Shown: positions 7,088 through 15,236, numbered from the stretch's first letter. The stretch: 32,637 nt of DNA from Acidobacteriaceae bacterium (GCA_003138975.1 PLHQ01000067.1:1-32637), one strand, 5' to 3'. Notes: a model not told the origin generated them from the sequence alone. Numbers and translations are program-made.

Positions 7088-7669
7088 ATGCTTCGATCAA
7101 TCGTGTTTCGTCCGATCCTCGCAGGAGTGTTCGGTATTGCCATCGCGATCCCCAGCTTCGCCGCCCAACCTCAGAAACCTGACAGCGATCAGAATAAGCA
7201 TCTGGATATCCGAAGTGACGTGGGTGACCTACATCTGGGCAACGACGCGGATGCGCGAAAAACAGGACTCCCACTTTATCCAGGGGCGCGTCTGCGGCAC
7301 GACGATGAGAACAATAGTGCGGCGAATCTCAGCCTCTTCACTGAGGCTTTTGGAATGAAGTTGGTGGCAGCGAAATACGATTCCGACGACGCACCCGGTA
7401 AAATCATCGACTTTTATCGCGACAGGTTAAAGAAGTATGGCAAGGTGATCGAGTGCCACACTCGCGAGCATGGCGGCAGCCCCGACATCGATGACGACGA
7501 GCATTCAGAAGCGGTCAAATGTGAGGGTGACAATCGCGGTCCGGTCACCGAACTGAAAGTTGGCACGGAAAACAACCAGCACGTGGTCGCCATTGAACCG
7601 AACAAAAGCGGCGGCTCCGGCTTTGCCTTGGTGTATGTACATGTCCGCGGAAAGCAAGGCGACATCTGA
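7088..7669 (+). CDS. Predicted secreted protein, second of a tandem paralogous pair
   Basis: A 193-residue protein with a cleavable signal peptide (MLRSIVFRPILAGVFGIAIA, then IPSFAA) instead of the lipobox of its neighbour. It shares with the preceding protein the blocks DIR/DIK, GLPLYPGARL, DSDDAPGKIIDFYRDRLKKYG, ECHT, NQHVVAIEP and ALVYV. One copy thus seems membrane-tethered and the other free in the periplasm. A strong ribosome site (TAAGGAGGA, 7075-7083) fixes the ATG at 7088 rather than an earlier in-frame ATG at 7049. It starts 42 bp after the first copy and is probably co-transcribed with it and the GH3 gene. Function unknown. Confidence 0.8.
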   Translation: MLRSIVFRPILAGVFGIAIAIPSFAAQPQKPDSDQNKHLDIRSDVGDLHLGNDADARKTGLPLYPGARLRHDDENNSAANLSLFTEAFGMKLVAAKYDSDDAPGKIIDFYRDRLKKYGKVIECHTREHGGSPDIDDDEHSEAVKCEGDNRGPVTELKVGTENNQHVVAIEPNKSGGSGFALVYVHVRGKQGDI

Positions 7670-7710
7670 CACAAAGCGATCCGTCCGCAACATCAACCAG
7701 GGCCATTTTC

Positions 7711-7738
7711 TTGCGCCTGCTCCTCAACGTGCGATACT
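7711..7738 (+). promoter_or_regulatory. Candidate sigma-70 promoter for the zinc-ribbon membrane gene
   Basis: TTGCGC (7711-7716) and GATACT (7733-7738) are separated by 16 bp. Initiation near 7745 would leave a leader of about 20 nt before the ATG at 7766. Confidence 0.35.
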
Positions 7739-7765
7739 TTCAAGTTAGTCCTGCTCTAATCTCCG

Positions 7766-8452
7766 ATGGACCACCCCTGCTATAAGTGCGGGCACAGCGT
7801 CGAAGACGGTAAGCCCTTCTGCTCGCAGTGCGGAGCGCCACAGATTCGCGTGCTCCTGCCGGAGGCGGCAGTCCCAGCGGCCACGGGAAGTGTTTTGTCC
7901 AACGACCTCCCGATTTTCTCCTCAGACGCGCCTGCAATTCCGGGTGTTCTGAGCGCTTCCGCACTTTCCACCGGGATCGACTGGCCAACGGCTCTGCGGT
8001 CTTGTGCTGTTGCCGCACTGATAGCAGCTCTGGTCATGACTCTCGGCCTGATGGTCCCTCTTCTGGCCGTATTGGGCGCCGGATTTCTGGCGGTCAATCT
8101 GTACCACCGCCGAAATGCAGCCTGGGGCGTCAATGCGCGGTCTGGAGCACAACTCGGAGCGGTGTGCGGAGTTTTGTTTTTTGGAATCGCGGCTGTTTTC
8201 GAGACTGTGGCCGTGGCGCTGTTTCACACTGGAGGACAAATTCGCCAGAAGATGCTCGACGCGCTTCAGCAGGCCGCTTCCCGTTCCAGTGACCCGCAAG
8301 TGCAGGCTGCCTTCGAGACTCTGAAAACGCCCCACGGGATAGCCCTCGTGTTGGTCTTCGGGATGGTGTTCTTGCTTCTGGTTTCGATTGCTGCCGGCAG
8401 CCTCGCGGGAGCCTTGACCGGATCGTTCCTCGGGCGCCGGAACAGGCCGTAA
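7766..8452 (+). CDS. Zinc-ribbon membrane protein, unknown function
   Basis: A 228-residue protein. The N-terminus is a zinc ribbon with two CxxC knuckles (C5, C8, C19, C22: CYKCG and CSQCG). A Pro/Ala-rich linker (about 27-70) follows, then four likely membrane segments (about 78-95, 97-113, 128-155 and 190-222). A short polar helix (QIRQKMLDALQQAASRSSD) lies between the third and fourth. This architecture, a cytoplasmic zinc ribbon in front of a small DUF4199-like or glycine-zipper membrane domain, is frequent in Acidobacteriota, but no specific role is established. It stands alone between the paralogous pair and pyrB. Membership of a named family is uncertain. Confidence 0.8.
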   Translation: MDHPCYKCGHSVEDGKPFCSQCGAPQIRVLLPEAAVPAATGSVLSNDLPIFSSDAPAIPGVLSASALSTGIDWPTALRSCAVAALIAALVMTLGLMVPLLAVLGAGFLAVNLYHRRNAAWGVNARSGAQLGAVCGVLFFGIAAVFETVAVALFHTGGQIRQKMLDALQQAASRSSDPQVQAAFETLKTPHGIALVLVFGMVFLLLVSIAAGSLAGALTGSFLGRRNRP

Positions 8453-8472
8453 AACATGGCTTGAGCAAGGCC

Positions 8473-8502
8473 TTGCCGCGAGGCGCGTTTGCCGCGTATG
8501 AT
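8473..8502 (+). promoter_or_regulatory. Candidate sigma-70 promoter of pyrBC
   Basis: TTGCCG (8473-8478), an 18-bp spacer and TATGAT (8497-8502) lie just upstream of pyrB. The predicted start near 8509 leaves only about 16 nt of leader, so there is no room for a PyrR-type attenuator. Confidence 0.5.
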
Positions 8503-8524
8503 GCACCGTTTGCCTTCTCACGCC

Positions 8525-9439
8525 ATGAACAAACCGGCACGCGGTTCACTGCTCGGCATCGAGCACCTTGAGGATAAAGAAATCCTGGGCTTGCTGAAGC
8601 TGGCCCGCCGGATGAATCCTCTTAAGGCGCGGCCGCTGTTGCGCAACAAGCGCATCGTGCTGCTGTTTTACGAAGCTTCCACGCGCACTCGATCTTCGTT
8701 CGAGATAGCCGCCAAGTCGCTGGGCGCGATCACCACGCTAATCCAATCTTCGGGATCGAGCATCGAGAAAGGCGAATCTTTACTCGACACCGGCTACACC
8801 CTGCGGGCGGTCGGTGCCGACGCCATCGTCATCCGCCATCCCGCCGCGGGCGCGCCTCACCTGATGGCGCAGCACCTCGACATTCCCGTCATCAACGCCG
8901 GCGACGGCATGCATGAGCATCCTTCTCAGGCGCTGCTCGACGCCTTCACGATTCTGAAACACAAGAAGTCGTTGAAGGGTTTGCAGATCGCGATTATCGG
9001 CGATATCTACCATAGCCGCGTCACCCGTTCTAACTGCCATCTGTTAACCCGGTTCGGCGCGAAGATTACGCTGTGTGGTCCGCCGGAGTTCGTGCCTGAC
9101 GTGGCCGCCACGCTTTCTCCCGGGTTGCGCGTCACGCGTCACATTGAAGAAGCGCTGCGCGGCGCGGACGTGATCATGCTGTTGCGCCTGCAAAAGGAGC
9201 GTCTTGCCGGCCAGAAGATTCGGCTGCAAGACTACATTGCTCGTTACCAGATGACGTCGGCACGGGTGAAACTGGCTAGACGGGATGCAATTGTTATGCA
9301 TCCCGGGCCGATCATTCGCGGACTTGAGCTGACCGCGGAAGTGGCGGACGGTCCGCAATCGATGATCATCGACGAAGTTCACAATGGAGTCCCCACGCGG
9401 ATGGCGATTTTGGCGCGAGCCTTGGGCAAGGCGAAATGA
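8525..9439 (+). CDS. pyrB: Aspartate carbamoyltransferase catalytic chain
   Basis: A 304-residue enzyme condensing carbamoyl phosphate with aspartate in the second step of pyrimidine synthesis. The carbamoyl-phosphate loop is FYEASTRTRSSFE (S52, T53, R54, T55), followed by IEKGESLLDT, the HPSQALLD motif and the C-terminal MHPGPIIRGLEL. Length is normal. The ATG at 8525 fits the family's N-terminus (xLLGIEHL); ATGs at 8498 and 8501 would add only a few residues and overlap the predicted -10. It is followed after 35 bp by pyrC, so the two form a pyrBC unit. No regulatory chain pyrI is present here. Confidence 0.95.
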   Translation: MNKPARGSLLGIEHLEDKEILGLLKLARRMNPLKARPLLRNKRIVLLFYEASTRTRSSFEIAAKSLGAITTLIQSSGSSIEKGESLLDTGYTLRAVGADAIVIRHPAAGAPHLMAQHLDIPVINAGDGMHEHPSQALLDAFTILKHKKSLKGLQIAIIGDIYHSRVTRSNCHLLTRFGAKITLCGPPEFVPDVAATLSPGLRVTRHIEEALRGADVIMLLRLQKERLAGQKIRLQDYIARYQMTSARVKLARRDAIVMHPGPIIRGLELTAEVADGPQSMIIDEVHNGVPTRMAILARALGKAK

Positions 9440-9442
9440 GAC

Positions 9443-9473
9443 CCGAATTTTCACGGATCAGCACGGATTGACG
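9443..9473 (+). repeat. Short cacggat direct repeat between pyrB and pyrC
   Basis: cacggat occurs twice, separated by three bases (cag), in an AT-richer context. Similar short intergenic CACGGAT strings are seen scattered in several bacterial phyla. No second locus was found in this window, so it may be chance. Confidence 0.3.
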
Positions 9474-9474
9474 C

Positions 9475-10785
9475 ATGGGAAACGATAAATCCAAAACCGG
9501 ATCGCTGCTCATCAAGGGTGGCCACCTGATCGATCCGGCGGCGAAAATCAACGCGCCCATGGACGTTTTGCTGCGCGACGGTCGGGTTGCTGAGATCGCT
9601 CTGCCCAATAACATTCGCGGCGGGGCCGACGGGAAATTCGATGCGCGTGGCCTGATCGTCGCCCCGGGATTTAGCGACCTGCACGTTCACCTACGCGAAC
9701 CGGGACAAGGTTACAAAGAAACGATTGCCACCGGCACCGCGGCCGCTGCCGCCGGAGGTTTCACCTCGGTTTGCATCATGCCGAATACCGCGCCCGTCGT
9801 AGACAACGCCGAATGGGTCGCCTGGTTGCGGCATCCCGAGCGCGCAGCCGTGGTTAACGTCTTTCCCATCGGCGCGGCGACTCTCAACTCGCGCGGAGCG
9901 GCGCTCACCGACTTTGCCGCACTGCAGCGGGCCGGCGCAGTTGCCGTTACCGACGACGGCAGGCCTATCCTCGACGACGAAATCATGCGCGCTGCGCTGC
10001 GACTTGGCGCTGAACTCAACCTGCCGGTGGTGCAGCATGCCGAGGATACGCGCCTCACCGAAAACGCTTCGATGCACGAAGGCCCCACCAGCTTTCGTCT
10101 CGGGCTGCGTGGAATGTCGGCGGCTGCTGAAGCGAGCATCGTGGATCGCGACGTTACTCTCGCTCAGCAGATTCGCGAATCGCGCCTGCACGTCGCACAT
10201 CTTTCCACTTCCGACGCGCTGAAAGCTGTGCGACGAGGCAAGCGCGGCAAGGCCCGCGTCAGCTGCGAAGTGACGCCGCATCATTTCACTTTGCTCGACC
10301 AAGACGTGGGCGAGTACAACACGAATTTCAAGATGAACCCGCCCCTGCGCTCGGCGGCCGACCGCGAAGCCATCCTGGTTGCGCTAGCTGACGGCACTGT
10401 GGATGCCATCGCTACCGACCACGCCCCTCACGCCACGCACGAAAAGCAGGTCGAGTTCGAGCGGGCTGCATTTGGCATCACTGGACTGGAAACCGCATTA
10501 GCCCTGGCCATCACAAAGCTGCACCGCGAGCACAAGATTCCTCTGACACGAATTGTCGAACTCTTCACCGCCGGCCCCGCGCGTGTCTTCGACCTCCGCA
10601 GTCGCGGATCGCTGGCCCGCGGCAACTTCGCCGACGTCACCATCTTCGATCCCAAGAAGCGCTGGACGTTCGAAGCTGGCAAGTCGCGGTCGTTGTCGCA
10701 CAACACGCCGTTTGATGGCTGGCAGTTTACCGGGAAGGTCGTGGCAACAATTCTGAGCGGAAAGATTGTGTACCGGGCAGATTAA
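9475..10785 (+). CDS. pyrC: Dihydroorotase, class I
   Basis: A 436-residue amidohydrolase that interconverts carbamoyl-aspartate and dihydroorotate, the third step of pyrimidine synthesis. The metal-binding HxH is in DLHVHLREPG (H70, H72), the family block GFTSVCIMPNTAP follows, and the catalytic Asp is in ATDHAPHATHEK (D315). The long size and these motifs place it in class I, which often associates with PyrB. The ATG at 9475 has only a weak GGA ribosome site. Its TAA stop (10783-10785) directly abuts the stop codon of the convergent kbl gene with no bases between. Confidence 0.95.
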   Translation: MGNDKSKTGSLLIKGGHLIDPAAKINAPMDVLLRDGRVAEIALPNNIRGGADGKFDARGLIVAPGFSDLHVHLREPGQGYKETIATGTAAAAAGGFTSVCIMPNTAPVVDNAEWVAWLRHPERAAVVNVFPIGAATLNSRGAALTDFAALQRAGAVAVTDDGRPILDDEIMRAALRLGAELNLPVVQHAEDTRLTENASMHEGPTSFRLGLRGMSAAAEASIVDRDVTLAQQIRESRLHVAHLSTSDALKAVRRGKRGKARVSCEVTPHHFTLLDQDVGEYNTNFKMNPPLRSAADREAILVALADGTVDAIATDHAPHATHEKQVEFERAAFGITGLETALALAITKLHREHKIPLTRIVELFTAGPARVFDLRSRGSLARGNFADVTIFDPKKRWTFEAGKSRSLSHNTPFDGWQFTGKVVATILSGKIVYRAD

Positions 10786-12000
10786 TCAGCTCAGGATTCG
10801 CATCTTCTTCCCCACTCGCCCCAGCACTTCCAACGCCTGCTCCAACTCTTCCTTGGTGTGCGTTGCCGTCATGATGGTGCGGATGCGGGCTTTGCCTTCC
10901 GGGACTGTGGGAAAGGCGATGCCGGTGCCAAGCACGCCTTCCTTGAACAGCTCGCGGGAGAAGTCCATGGTGAGTTTGCCGTCGCCGATGATGATGGGCG
11001 TGATCGGAGTCTCACTGGCTGGAGTGGCGCGTCCGCCGATGTCGAAACCGAGCAGGCCGAGTTCCTTTTTCCAGAAGCGCGTGTTCTCCCAGAGTTTTTC
11101 CATACGCTCGGGTTCGTTTTCCAGAACATCGAAAGCGGCGATGCACGTTGCTGCCACCGACGGCGGATGCGAGGTCGAAAACAGGAACGGGCGCGCCCGG
11201 TGATAGAGAAAATCAATCAGATCGCGCGTCCCGCAGACGTATCCCCCGAGCGCGCCGATGGCTTTCGACAACGTTCCAACCTGAATATCTACGCGTCCGT
11301 GAACGTTGAAGTGATCGACCGTGCCGCGGCCGTTGCGGCCAAGGACGCCGGAGGCGTGCGCGTCGTCGACCATCATAATGGCACCGTATTTTTCGGCCAC
11401 ATCGCACAGCCCGGGCAGCGGCCCGATATCGCCATCCATCGAGAACACGCCGTCGGAGATTAGCAGCTTCTTGCCCGGCTTGTCCTTCACGCTGGCCAGT
11501 TGCTCTTCCGCGTGGGCGACGTCTTTGTGGCGGAAGACCAGGATGTTCGCTTTCGAGAGCCGCGCGCCATCGATGATCGAGGCGTGGTTCAGCGCGTCGG
11601 AGATGATGAAATCGTCCTTGCCCAGGACCGCCGACACCGTGCCTGCGTTCGCCGCGAAGCCTGACTGGAAGACCACGCACGCCTCCACATTCTTGAAGAG
11701 CGCGATCTTTTCTTCCAGTTCCATGTGGATCTTCATCGTCCCGGCAATAGTGCGCACCGCGCCCGATCCGACGCCGTATTTGCGCGTGGCTTCCAGCGCC
11801 GCCTCACGCAGCTTTGGGTGCGTGGTCAGCCCCAGATAATTGTTCGACGCCAGATTGATGACTTTCTTGCCGTCAAACGTGCAGACCGGCGCCTGCTCGT
11901 CCTCCAGCACGCGCAGCTTGAAGTGCGTGCCTTTGGCTTTGAGTTCGTTGAGCTGGTCGGTGAGATAGGAGAGCGGGTTCGTGCGGGTTGCAGTAGTCAT
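10786..12000 (-). CDS. kbl: 2-amino-3-ketobutyrate CoA ligase (glycine C-acetyltransferase)
   Basis: A 404-residue PLP enzyme of the alpha-oxoamine synthase family. It cleaves 2-amino-3-ketobutyrate with CoA to glycine and acetyl-CoA, the second step of threonine degradation. Visible motifs are SNNYLGL, GSGAVRTIAGT, SDALNHASIIDG, VDDAHASGVLG, and the Schiff-base Lys K246 in GTLSKAIGALGGY. Length is typical (about 398). GAGG 5 nt upstream supports the ATG at 12000. It is the last gene of the minus-strand tdh operon. Related ligases (BioF, HemA, SPT) share the fold; the linkage to tdh decides the assignment. Confidence 0.95.
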   Translation of the reverse strand: MTTATRTNPLSYLTDQLNELKAKGTHFKLRVLEDEQAPVCTFDGKKVINLASNNYLGLTTHPKLREAALEATRKYGVGSGAVRTIAGTMKIHMELEEKIALFKNVEACVVFQSGFAANAGTVSAVLGKDDFIISDALNHASIIDGARLSKANILVFRHKDVAHAEEQLASVKDKPGKKLLISDGVFSMDGDIGPLPGLCDVAEKYGAIMMVDDAHASGVLGRNGRGTVDHFNVHGRVDIQVGTLSKAIGALGGYVCGTRDLIDFLYHRARPFLFSTSHPPSVAATCIAAFDVLENEPERMEKLWENTRFWKKELGLLGFDIGGRATPASETPITPIIIGDGKLTMDFSRELFKEGVLGTGIAFPTVPEGKARIRTIMTATHTKEELEQALEVLGRVGKKMRILS

Positions 12001-12048
12001 GAGAACCTCGTGGCTGCGGATGAACGAGCCCCTTGACGTCAGAGTAAT

Positions 12049-12525
12049 CTAAAACGTGATCGGGTTGCCGGTGGCAATGCTGGCCTCACACAGAAGCTTC
12101 ATGTTGGTGAAGAACTCTTTCTCGGAATCCGCCAGAATGTCGCTGGAGTGGAGTACGGTATTCACTTCTTTCAAAAGCTTCGCCGCGTCTTTGCTGGAGA
12201 TCCAATCGCCGGTGTGCGTACCGTCGTAGAGAACTTTTTCCAGCAGAATGGGAAATCGCGGTCCGGGGCTGCCCTGCAAGCCGCGTAGAAAAGTGCGCAA
12301 GTTGCCAAGGCGGGTGATGTTGCCGAGGAACATTGAGAGAAGATATCCCTCGTGCTCACACGACTCACCCACCCACTGGTCGTGAGCCTCCCATTCCTCT
12401 TCGGAAGGATCGCCAGTCAGCGTCGGCTCGCCCGACTCATCGAAAGTGAGGCGATCAGGGAACGGGTGCGGCTTGGCCTTTCCCTCCCGGATGCAAGTAC
12501 AGCGCACGAATGCATCAAGGCTCAT
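12049..12525 (-). CDS. Conserved-looking protein of unknown function in the threonine operon
   Basis: A 158-residue acidic, probably cytoplasmic protein with no signal peptide or membrane helix. It begins MSLDAFVRCTCIREGK and has a Cys pair (CTC), a Trp/acidic stretch (EEEWEAHDQWV) and a CEHEGYLLSMFLGNITRL segment. From memory, similar MSLD-VxCxC ... CEHEG proteins occur as singletons in several phyla without known function; I cannot name the family. The ATG at 12525 has a well-placed GGAG; a TTG at 12561 would begin immediately after the tdh stop. It lies between tdh and kbl on the same strand with short gaps, so it is co-transcribed with them. A link to threonine breakdown is only inferred. 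Confidence 0.75.
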   Translation of the reverse strand: MSLDAFVRCTCIREGKAKPHPFPDRLTFDESGEPTLTGDPSEEEWEAHDQWVGESCEHEGYLLSMFLGNITRLGNLRTFLRGLQGSPGPRFPILLEKVLYDGTHTGDWISSKDAAKLLKEVNTVLHSSDILADSEKEFFTNMKLLCEASIATGNPITF

Positions 12526-12561
12526 GAGTTCATCTCCGACTGCAATTCTTGTTTCGCGCAA

Positions 12562-13614
12562 TCATCGTACGCGGTTCGGATATACGAGTATCTTGCTGGC
12601 CTCGCCCGTCTTCAACCGCTCCATGGCTTTGGAAAAATCCTTCATCGGGATGCGGTCAGTGATCACAGGATGCAGATCGAGTTTGCCGGCCTTAAGCAAA
12701 GCCGTCATCTGGTACCAGGTTTGGTACATGCGGCGTCCGTTAATGCCCTGCACCGTGATGCCTTTAAAAATAATGTCTTCGGAAAAGTTCAGCGAGATGG
12801 GCTTTGAGGTCAGCCCGAGAAGGGAGATTCTACCGCCGCGCCGTACGATGTCGAAAGCGGTTCGAATCGAATCAGGATGGCCTGCCATCTCGAGCACCAC
12901 GTCCACGCCAAGCCCGCCTGTCTTCTCCATCACGACCGCTTTCGCATTTTCTTTCGATGGATCGAGCACATAGTCGGCCTTCATCGCGAGCGCAATTTTG
13001 CGCCGGTGCTCGTTCACTTCGAAGGCAAACACGCCGGTCGCTCCCACGGCGCGCGCTACTGCAATCGCAAAAAGTCCGATGGGCCCGCAGCCCGTAATGG
13101 CTACCGTCTTAGCGGCGATTTCGCCCGCTAGCACCGTGTGAACCGCGTTGCCCAGCGGGTCGAGAATCGACGCATACTCCTGCGGAATGGCTGGGTCGAG
13201 CTTCCAGATATTCGATTCGGGAATGACTACATACTCGGCAAAAGCGCCGTTCGCATCCACGCCGATGATCTTTACGTTCTGGCAGATGTGGGCCTCGCCG
13301 GTGCGGCACTGCAGGCATTTACCACAAGCCACGTGCATCTCGGCGGAAACAAAGTCGCCTTCCTTCACGCTGGTCACTTCATCGCCGAAAGCGGCCACTT
13401 CGCCGCAGAATTCGTGTCCCGGTATCAGAGGCGGATGAATGCGGTTCTGCGCCCAGCGATCCCAGTTGTAGATGTGCAGGTCAGTGCCGCAGATGGAGGC
13501 CATCTTCACTTTGACCAGCACTTCGGTCCGTCCGAAGGCTGGAATGTTTACTTCGCGAATTTCCGCGCCGGGCGCGGCCTCCGGCTTGACGACCGCCAGC
13601 ATTGTGGATGACAT
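12562..13614 (-). CDS. tdh: L-threonine 3-dehydrogenase
   Basis: A 350-residue zinc-dependent medium-chain dehydrogenase that oxidises threonine to 2-amino-3-ketobutyrate with NAD. Catalytic zinc ligands are C42 (SICGTDLHIYNWD), H67 and E68 (PGHEFCGEV). Structural zinc ligands are C97, C100, C103 and C111. The NAD loop is TGCGPIGLFA. The IYNWD and NGRRMYQTWYQM phrases are specific to Tdh rather than other alcohol dehydrogenases. The ATG at 13614 has GAGG 9 nt upstream. It leads the tdh-unknown-kbl operon, which converts threonine to glycine and acetyl-CoA. Confidence 0.96.
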   Translation of the reverse strand: MSSTMLAVVKPEAAPGAEIREVNIPAFGRTEVLVKVKMASICGTDLHIYNWDRWAQNRIHPPLIPGHEFCGEVAAFGDEVTSVKEGDFVSAEMHVACGKCLQCRTGEAHICQNVKIIGVDANGAFAEYVVIPESNIWKLDPAIPQEYASILDPLGNAVHTVLAGEIAAKTVAITGCGPIGLFAIAVARAVGATGVFAFEVNEHRRKIALAMKADYVLDPSKENAKAVVMEKTGGLGVDVVLEMAGHPDSIRTAFDIVRRGGRISLLGLTSKPISLNFSEDIIFKGITVQGINGRRMYQTWYQMTALLKAGKLDLHPVITDRIPMKDFSKAMERLKTGEASKILVYPNRVR

Positions 13615-13660
13615 GAGATTATGACCTCACCGCTATTGGAAAGGACTTCCGTCGTTAGTT

Positions 13661-14302
13661 TCAGCTTGTAGAGCCTTTGAAGCAAACGGAAGATTGTAGC
13701 ACCAAGCGTGAGACGCTTTCTTTGAGGCTTTGGTTGCGCGGCCCATCCTTTGTGTAACTCATGGGCTTGTAGGTTTTGGGAGGCGCCATCTTATACTCTT
13801 CCGACTTGCCGCGCGGGATGCTTAGCGTCTTCCAATCGCTTGAGCGCAGATGCTTGGCTAGAAATATGATCTGCCCGGTATGGCCGCCGTAGTGTGCGAT
13901 CTGCCGGTTGATGGCCTGGAGAACGGTATGCGGTTCGCCGCGAATCGTCACCGTGCGCATCACGTCTTCGGGCTTGAGCGCATCGAGCGTGCTAAACACC
14001 TGCGCCCATCCATTGTCCCACCAGCGCAACACGTCGGCCCGGGTGGTCGCGGTATTGAGTTCAAATTCCTGATCGCGAAAACGGTCGGGCTTTTCGCCAT
14101 CGGTGGCGAGGAAATCTCTAAAACGGGAGCGCATGCTGCCCGCCATGTGCTTGATGAGGATAGCGACGGAATTCGATTCGGGGTCGAGGGTAAGAAATAG
14201 TTCTTCGTCTTTGAGTTGGGCGATCGCGCCCTCGGCCAGGCGCTTTTGGCCGCGCATTTGACGCCGCGCTTCGTCGAGATAGTGAGTTGCAAGATCAGGC
14301 AT
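13661..14302 (-). CDS. DinB-superfamily DUF1572 protein
   Basis: A 213-residue protein with a four-helix DinB/YfiT-like fold. The three predicted metal-binding histidines are visible as H52 (IKHMAG), H137 and H141 (QIAHYGGHTGQI). The phrase SNSVAILIKHMAGSMRSRFRDFL is typical of DUF1572. Members of this superfamily include thiol-dependent metalloenzymes (bacillithiol or mycothiol transferases), but the activity of DUF1572 is not established. The C-terminal 25 residues (ESVSRLVLQSSVCFKG) look like a nonconserved extension. AAGGATAGG lies at suitable distance before the ATG at 14302. It is divergent from ispD and separate from the downstream tdh operon by 46 bp, so joint transcription with tdh is possible. 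Confidence 0.8.
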   Translation of the reverse strand: MPDLATHYLDEARRQMRGQKRLAEGAIAQLKDEELFLTLDPESNSVAILIKHMAGSMRSRFRDFLATDGEKPDRFRDQEFELNTATTRADVLRWWDNGWAQVFSTLDALKPEDVMRTVTIRGEPHTVLQAINRQIAHYGGHTGQIIFLAKHLRSSDWKTLSIPRGKSEEYKMAPPKTYKPMSYTKDGPRNQSLKESVSRLVLQSSVCFKGSTS

Positions 14303-14446
14303 AAAGATTGCCTATCCTTCCGGACAGCCGCTGGCGGACAACCAGCAACTGATCACTAGTATCGATCTTATGTCTGACGAGAGCGGGCTGACAAATTGGT
14401 GAGTGTCTGTCGCAGCTACTCGCTGGCAACTCGAGGCCCTGCCGAT

Positions 14447-14476
14447 TTGAACTCTCCGGCTTCCCACTCGTATACT
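14447..14476 (+). promoter_or_regulatory. Candidate sigma-70 promoter of ispDF
   Basis: TTGAAC (14447-14452), an 18-bp spacer and TATACT (14471-14476). This is the best promoter match in the window. The start codon is only 11 nt beyond the -10, so the mRNA leader would be about 5 nt, i.e. nearly leaderless. Confidence 0.6.
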
Positions 14477-14487
14477 TACAGGCCGCG

Positions 14488-15231
14488 ATGAAGGTGGTTG
14501 TCATAATTCCGGCGGCGGGTCTGGGAACCCGCATGGCTCCGATGTCCGTCGGTGCCAAAGGCAAGCAAAAGAAGGCGCCACCCTCGAAGCAGTTCACCGA
14601 GTTGGGCGGAACACCAATTCTCATCCACACGCTGCGCAAGTTTGCCGCCGTCGATGCGGTAAGTGAGATATGGATCGCGTTGCGAGAAAACGAAATTTCT
14701 GGATTTCGGGCGCGCCTAGAGAACGAAGCGAAGGACCTTCTGAACAAGAAAATCGAGTTTGTTGTTGGCGGGGAGCACCGGCAGCAGTCGGTGGAGAGTG
14801 CGCTCAACGCAGTTGAGGCGGCAGCCGACGATGTCGTTTTGGTGCACGATGCGGTGCGCCCGTTTGTGACCCGCGAAATCATTCAGGAAGTGATTGAAGC
14901 GGCGGAGAAATATGGCGCTGCGGTTGCCGGGCTGCCCGCGATCGATACGGTGAAGCAAGTCGAGCGCACGGCGGAGGGAGCATTGATCAAAGCGACCATT
15001 CCTCGCGCTGGTATCGTCATGGCGCAGACGCCGCAAGGTTTTCGCTACAGCGTGATTAAGAAGGCGTTTGATGAGGCTTCGGCGGACGGATTTATGGGCA
15101 CCGACGAAGCTTCGCTGGTGGAAAGATCGGGGCACGACGTGGCCGTCGTGATGGGGTCGCCGCGGAATATCAAGATCACGGCTCCGGCGGATATGGAACT
15201 GGCGGAATTTTATCTGAAGGCTACTCATTGA
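14488..15231 (+). CDS. ispD: 2-C-methyl-D-erythritol 4-phosphate cytidylyltransferase
   Basis: A 247-residue cytoplasmic enzyme of the MEP isoprenoid pathway that couples CTP to MEP. The nucleotide-binding start IIPAAGLGTRM, the KQF motif, VHDAVRPFV, the TPQGFRY block and TDEASLVE are all present, with C-terminal KITAPADMELAEF. A 15-residue Lys/Ala-rich insertion (about 21-33, VGAKGKQKKAPPS) between the GTRM loop and KQF is longer than in E. coli IspD. The ATG at 14488 follows a strong promoter almost directly. It overlaps or abuts ispF, forming an ispDF unit. Confidence 0.95.
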   Translation: MKVVVIIPAAGLGTRMAPMSVGAKGKQKKAPPSKQFTELGGTPILIHTLRKFAAVDAVSEIWIALRENEISGFRARLENEAKDLLNKKIEFVVGGEHRQQSVESALNAVEAAADDVVLVHDAVRPFVTREIIQEVIEAAEKYGAAVAGLPAIDTVKQVERTAEGALIKATIPRAGIVMAQTPQGFRYSVIKKAFDEASADGFMGTDEASLVERSGHDVAVVMGSPRNIKITAPADMELAEFYLKATH

Positions 15232-15236
15232 GTCGG

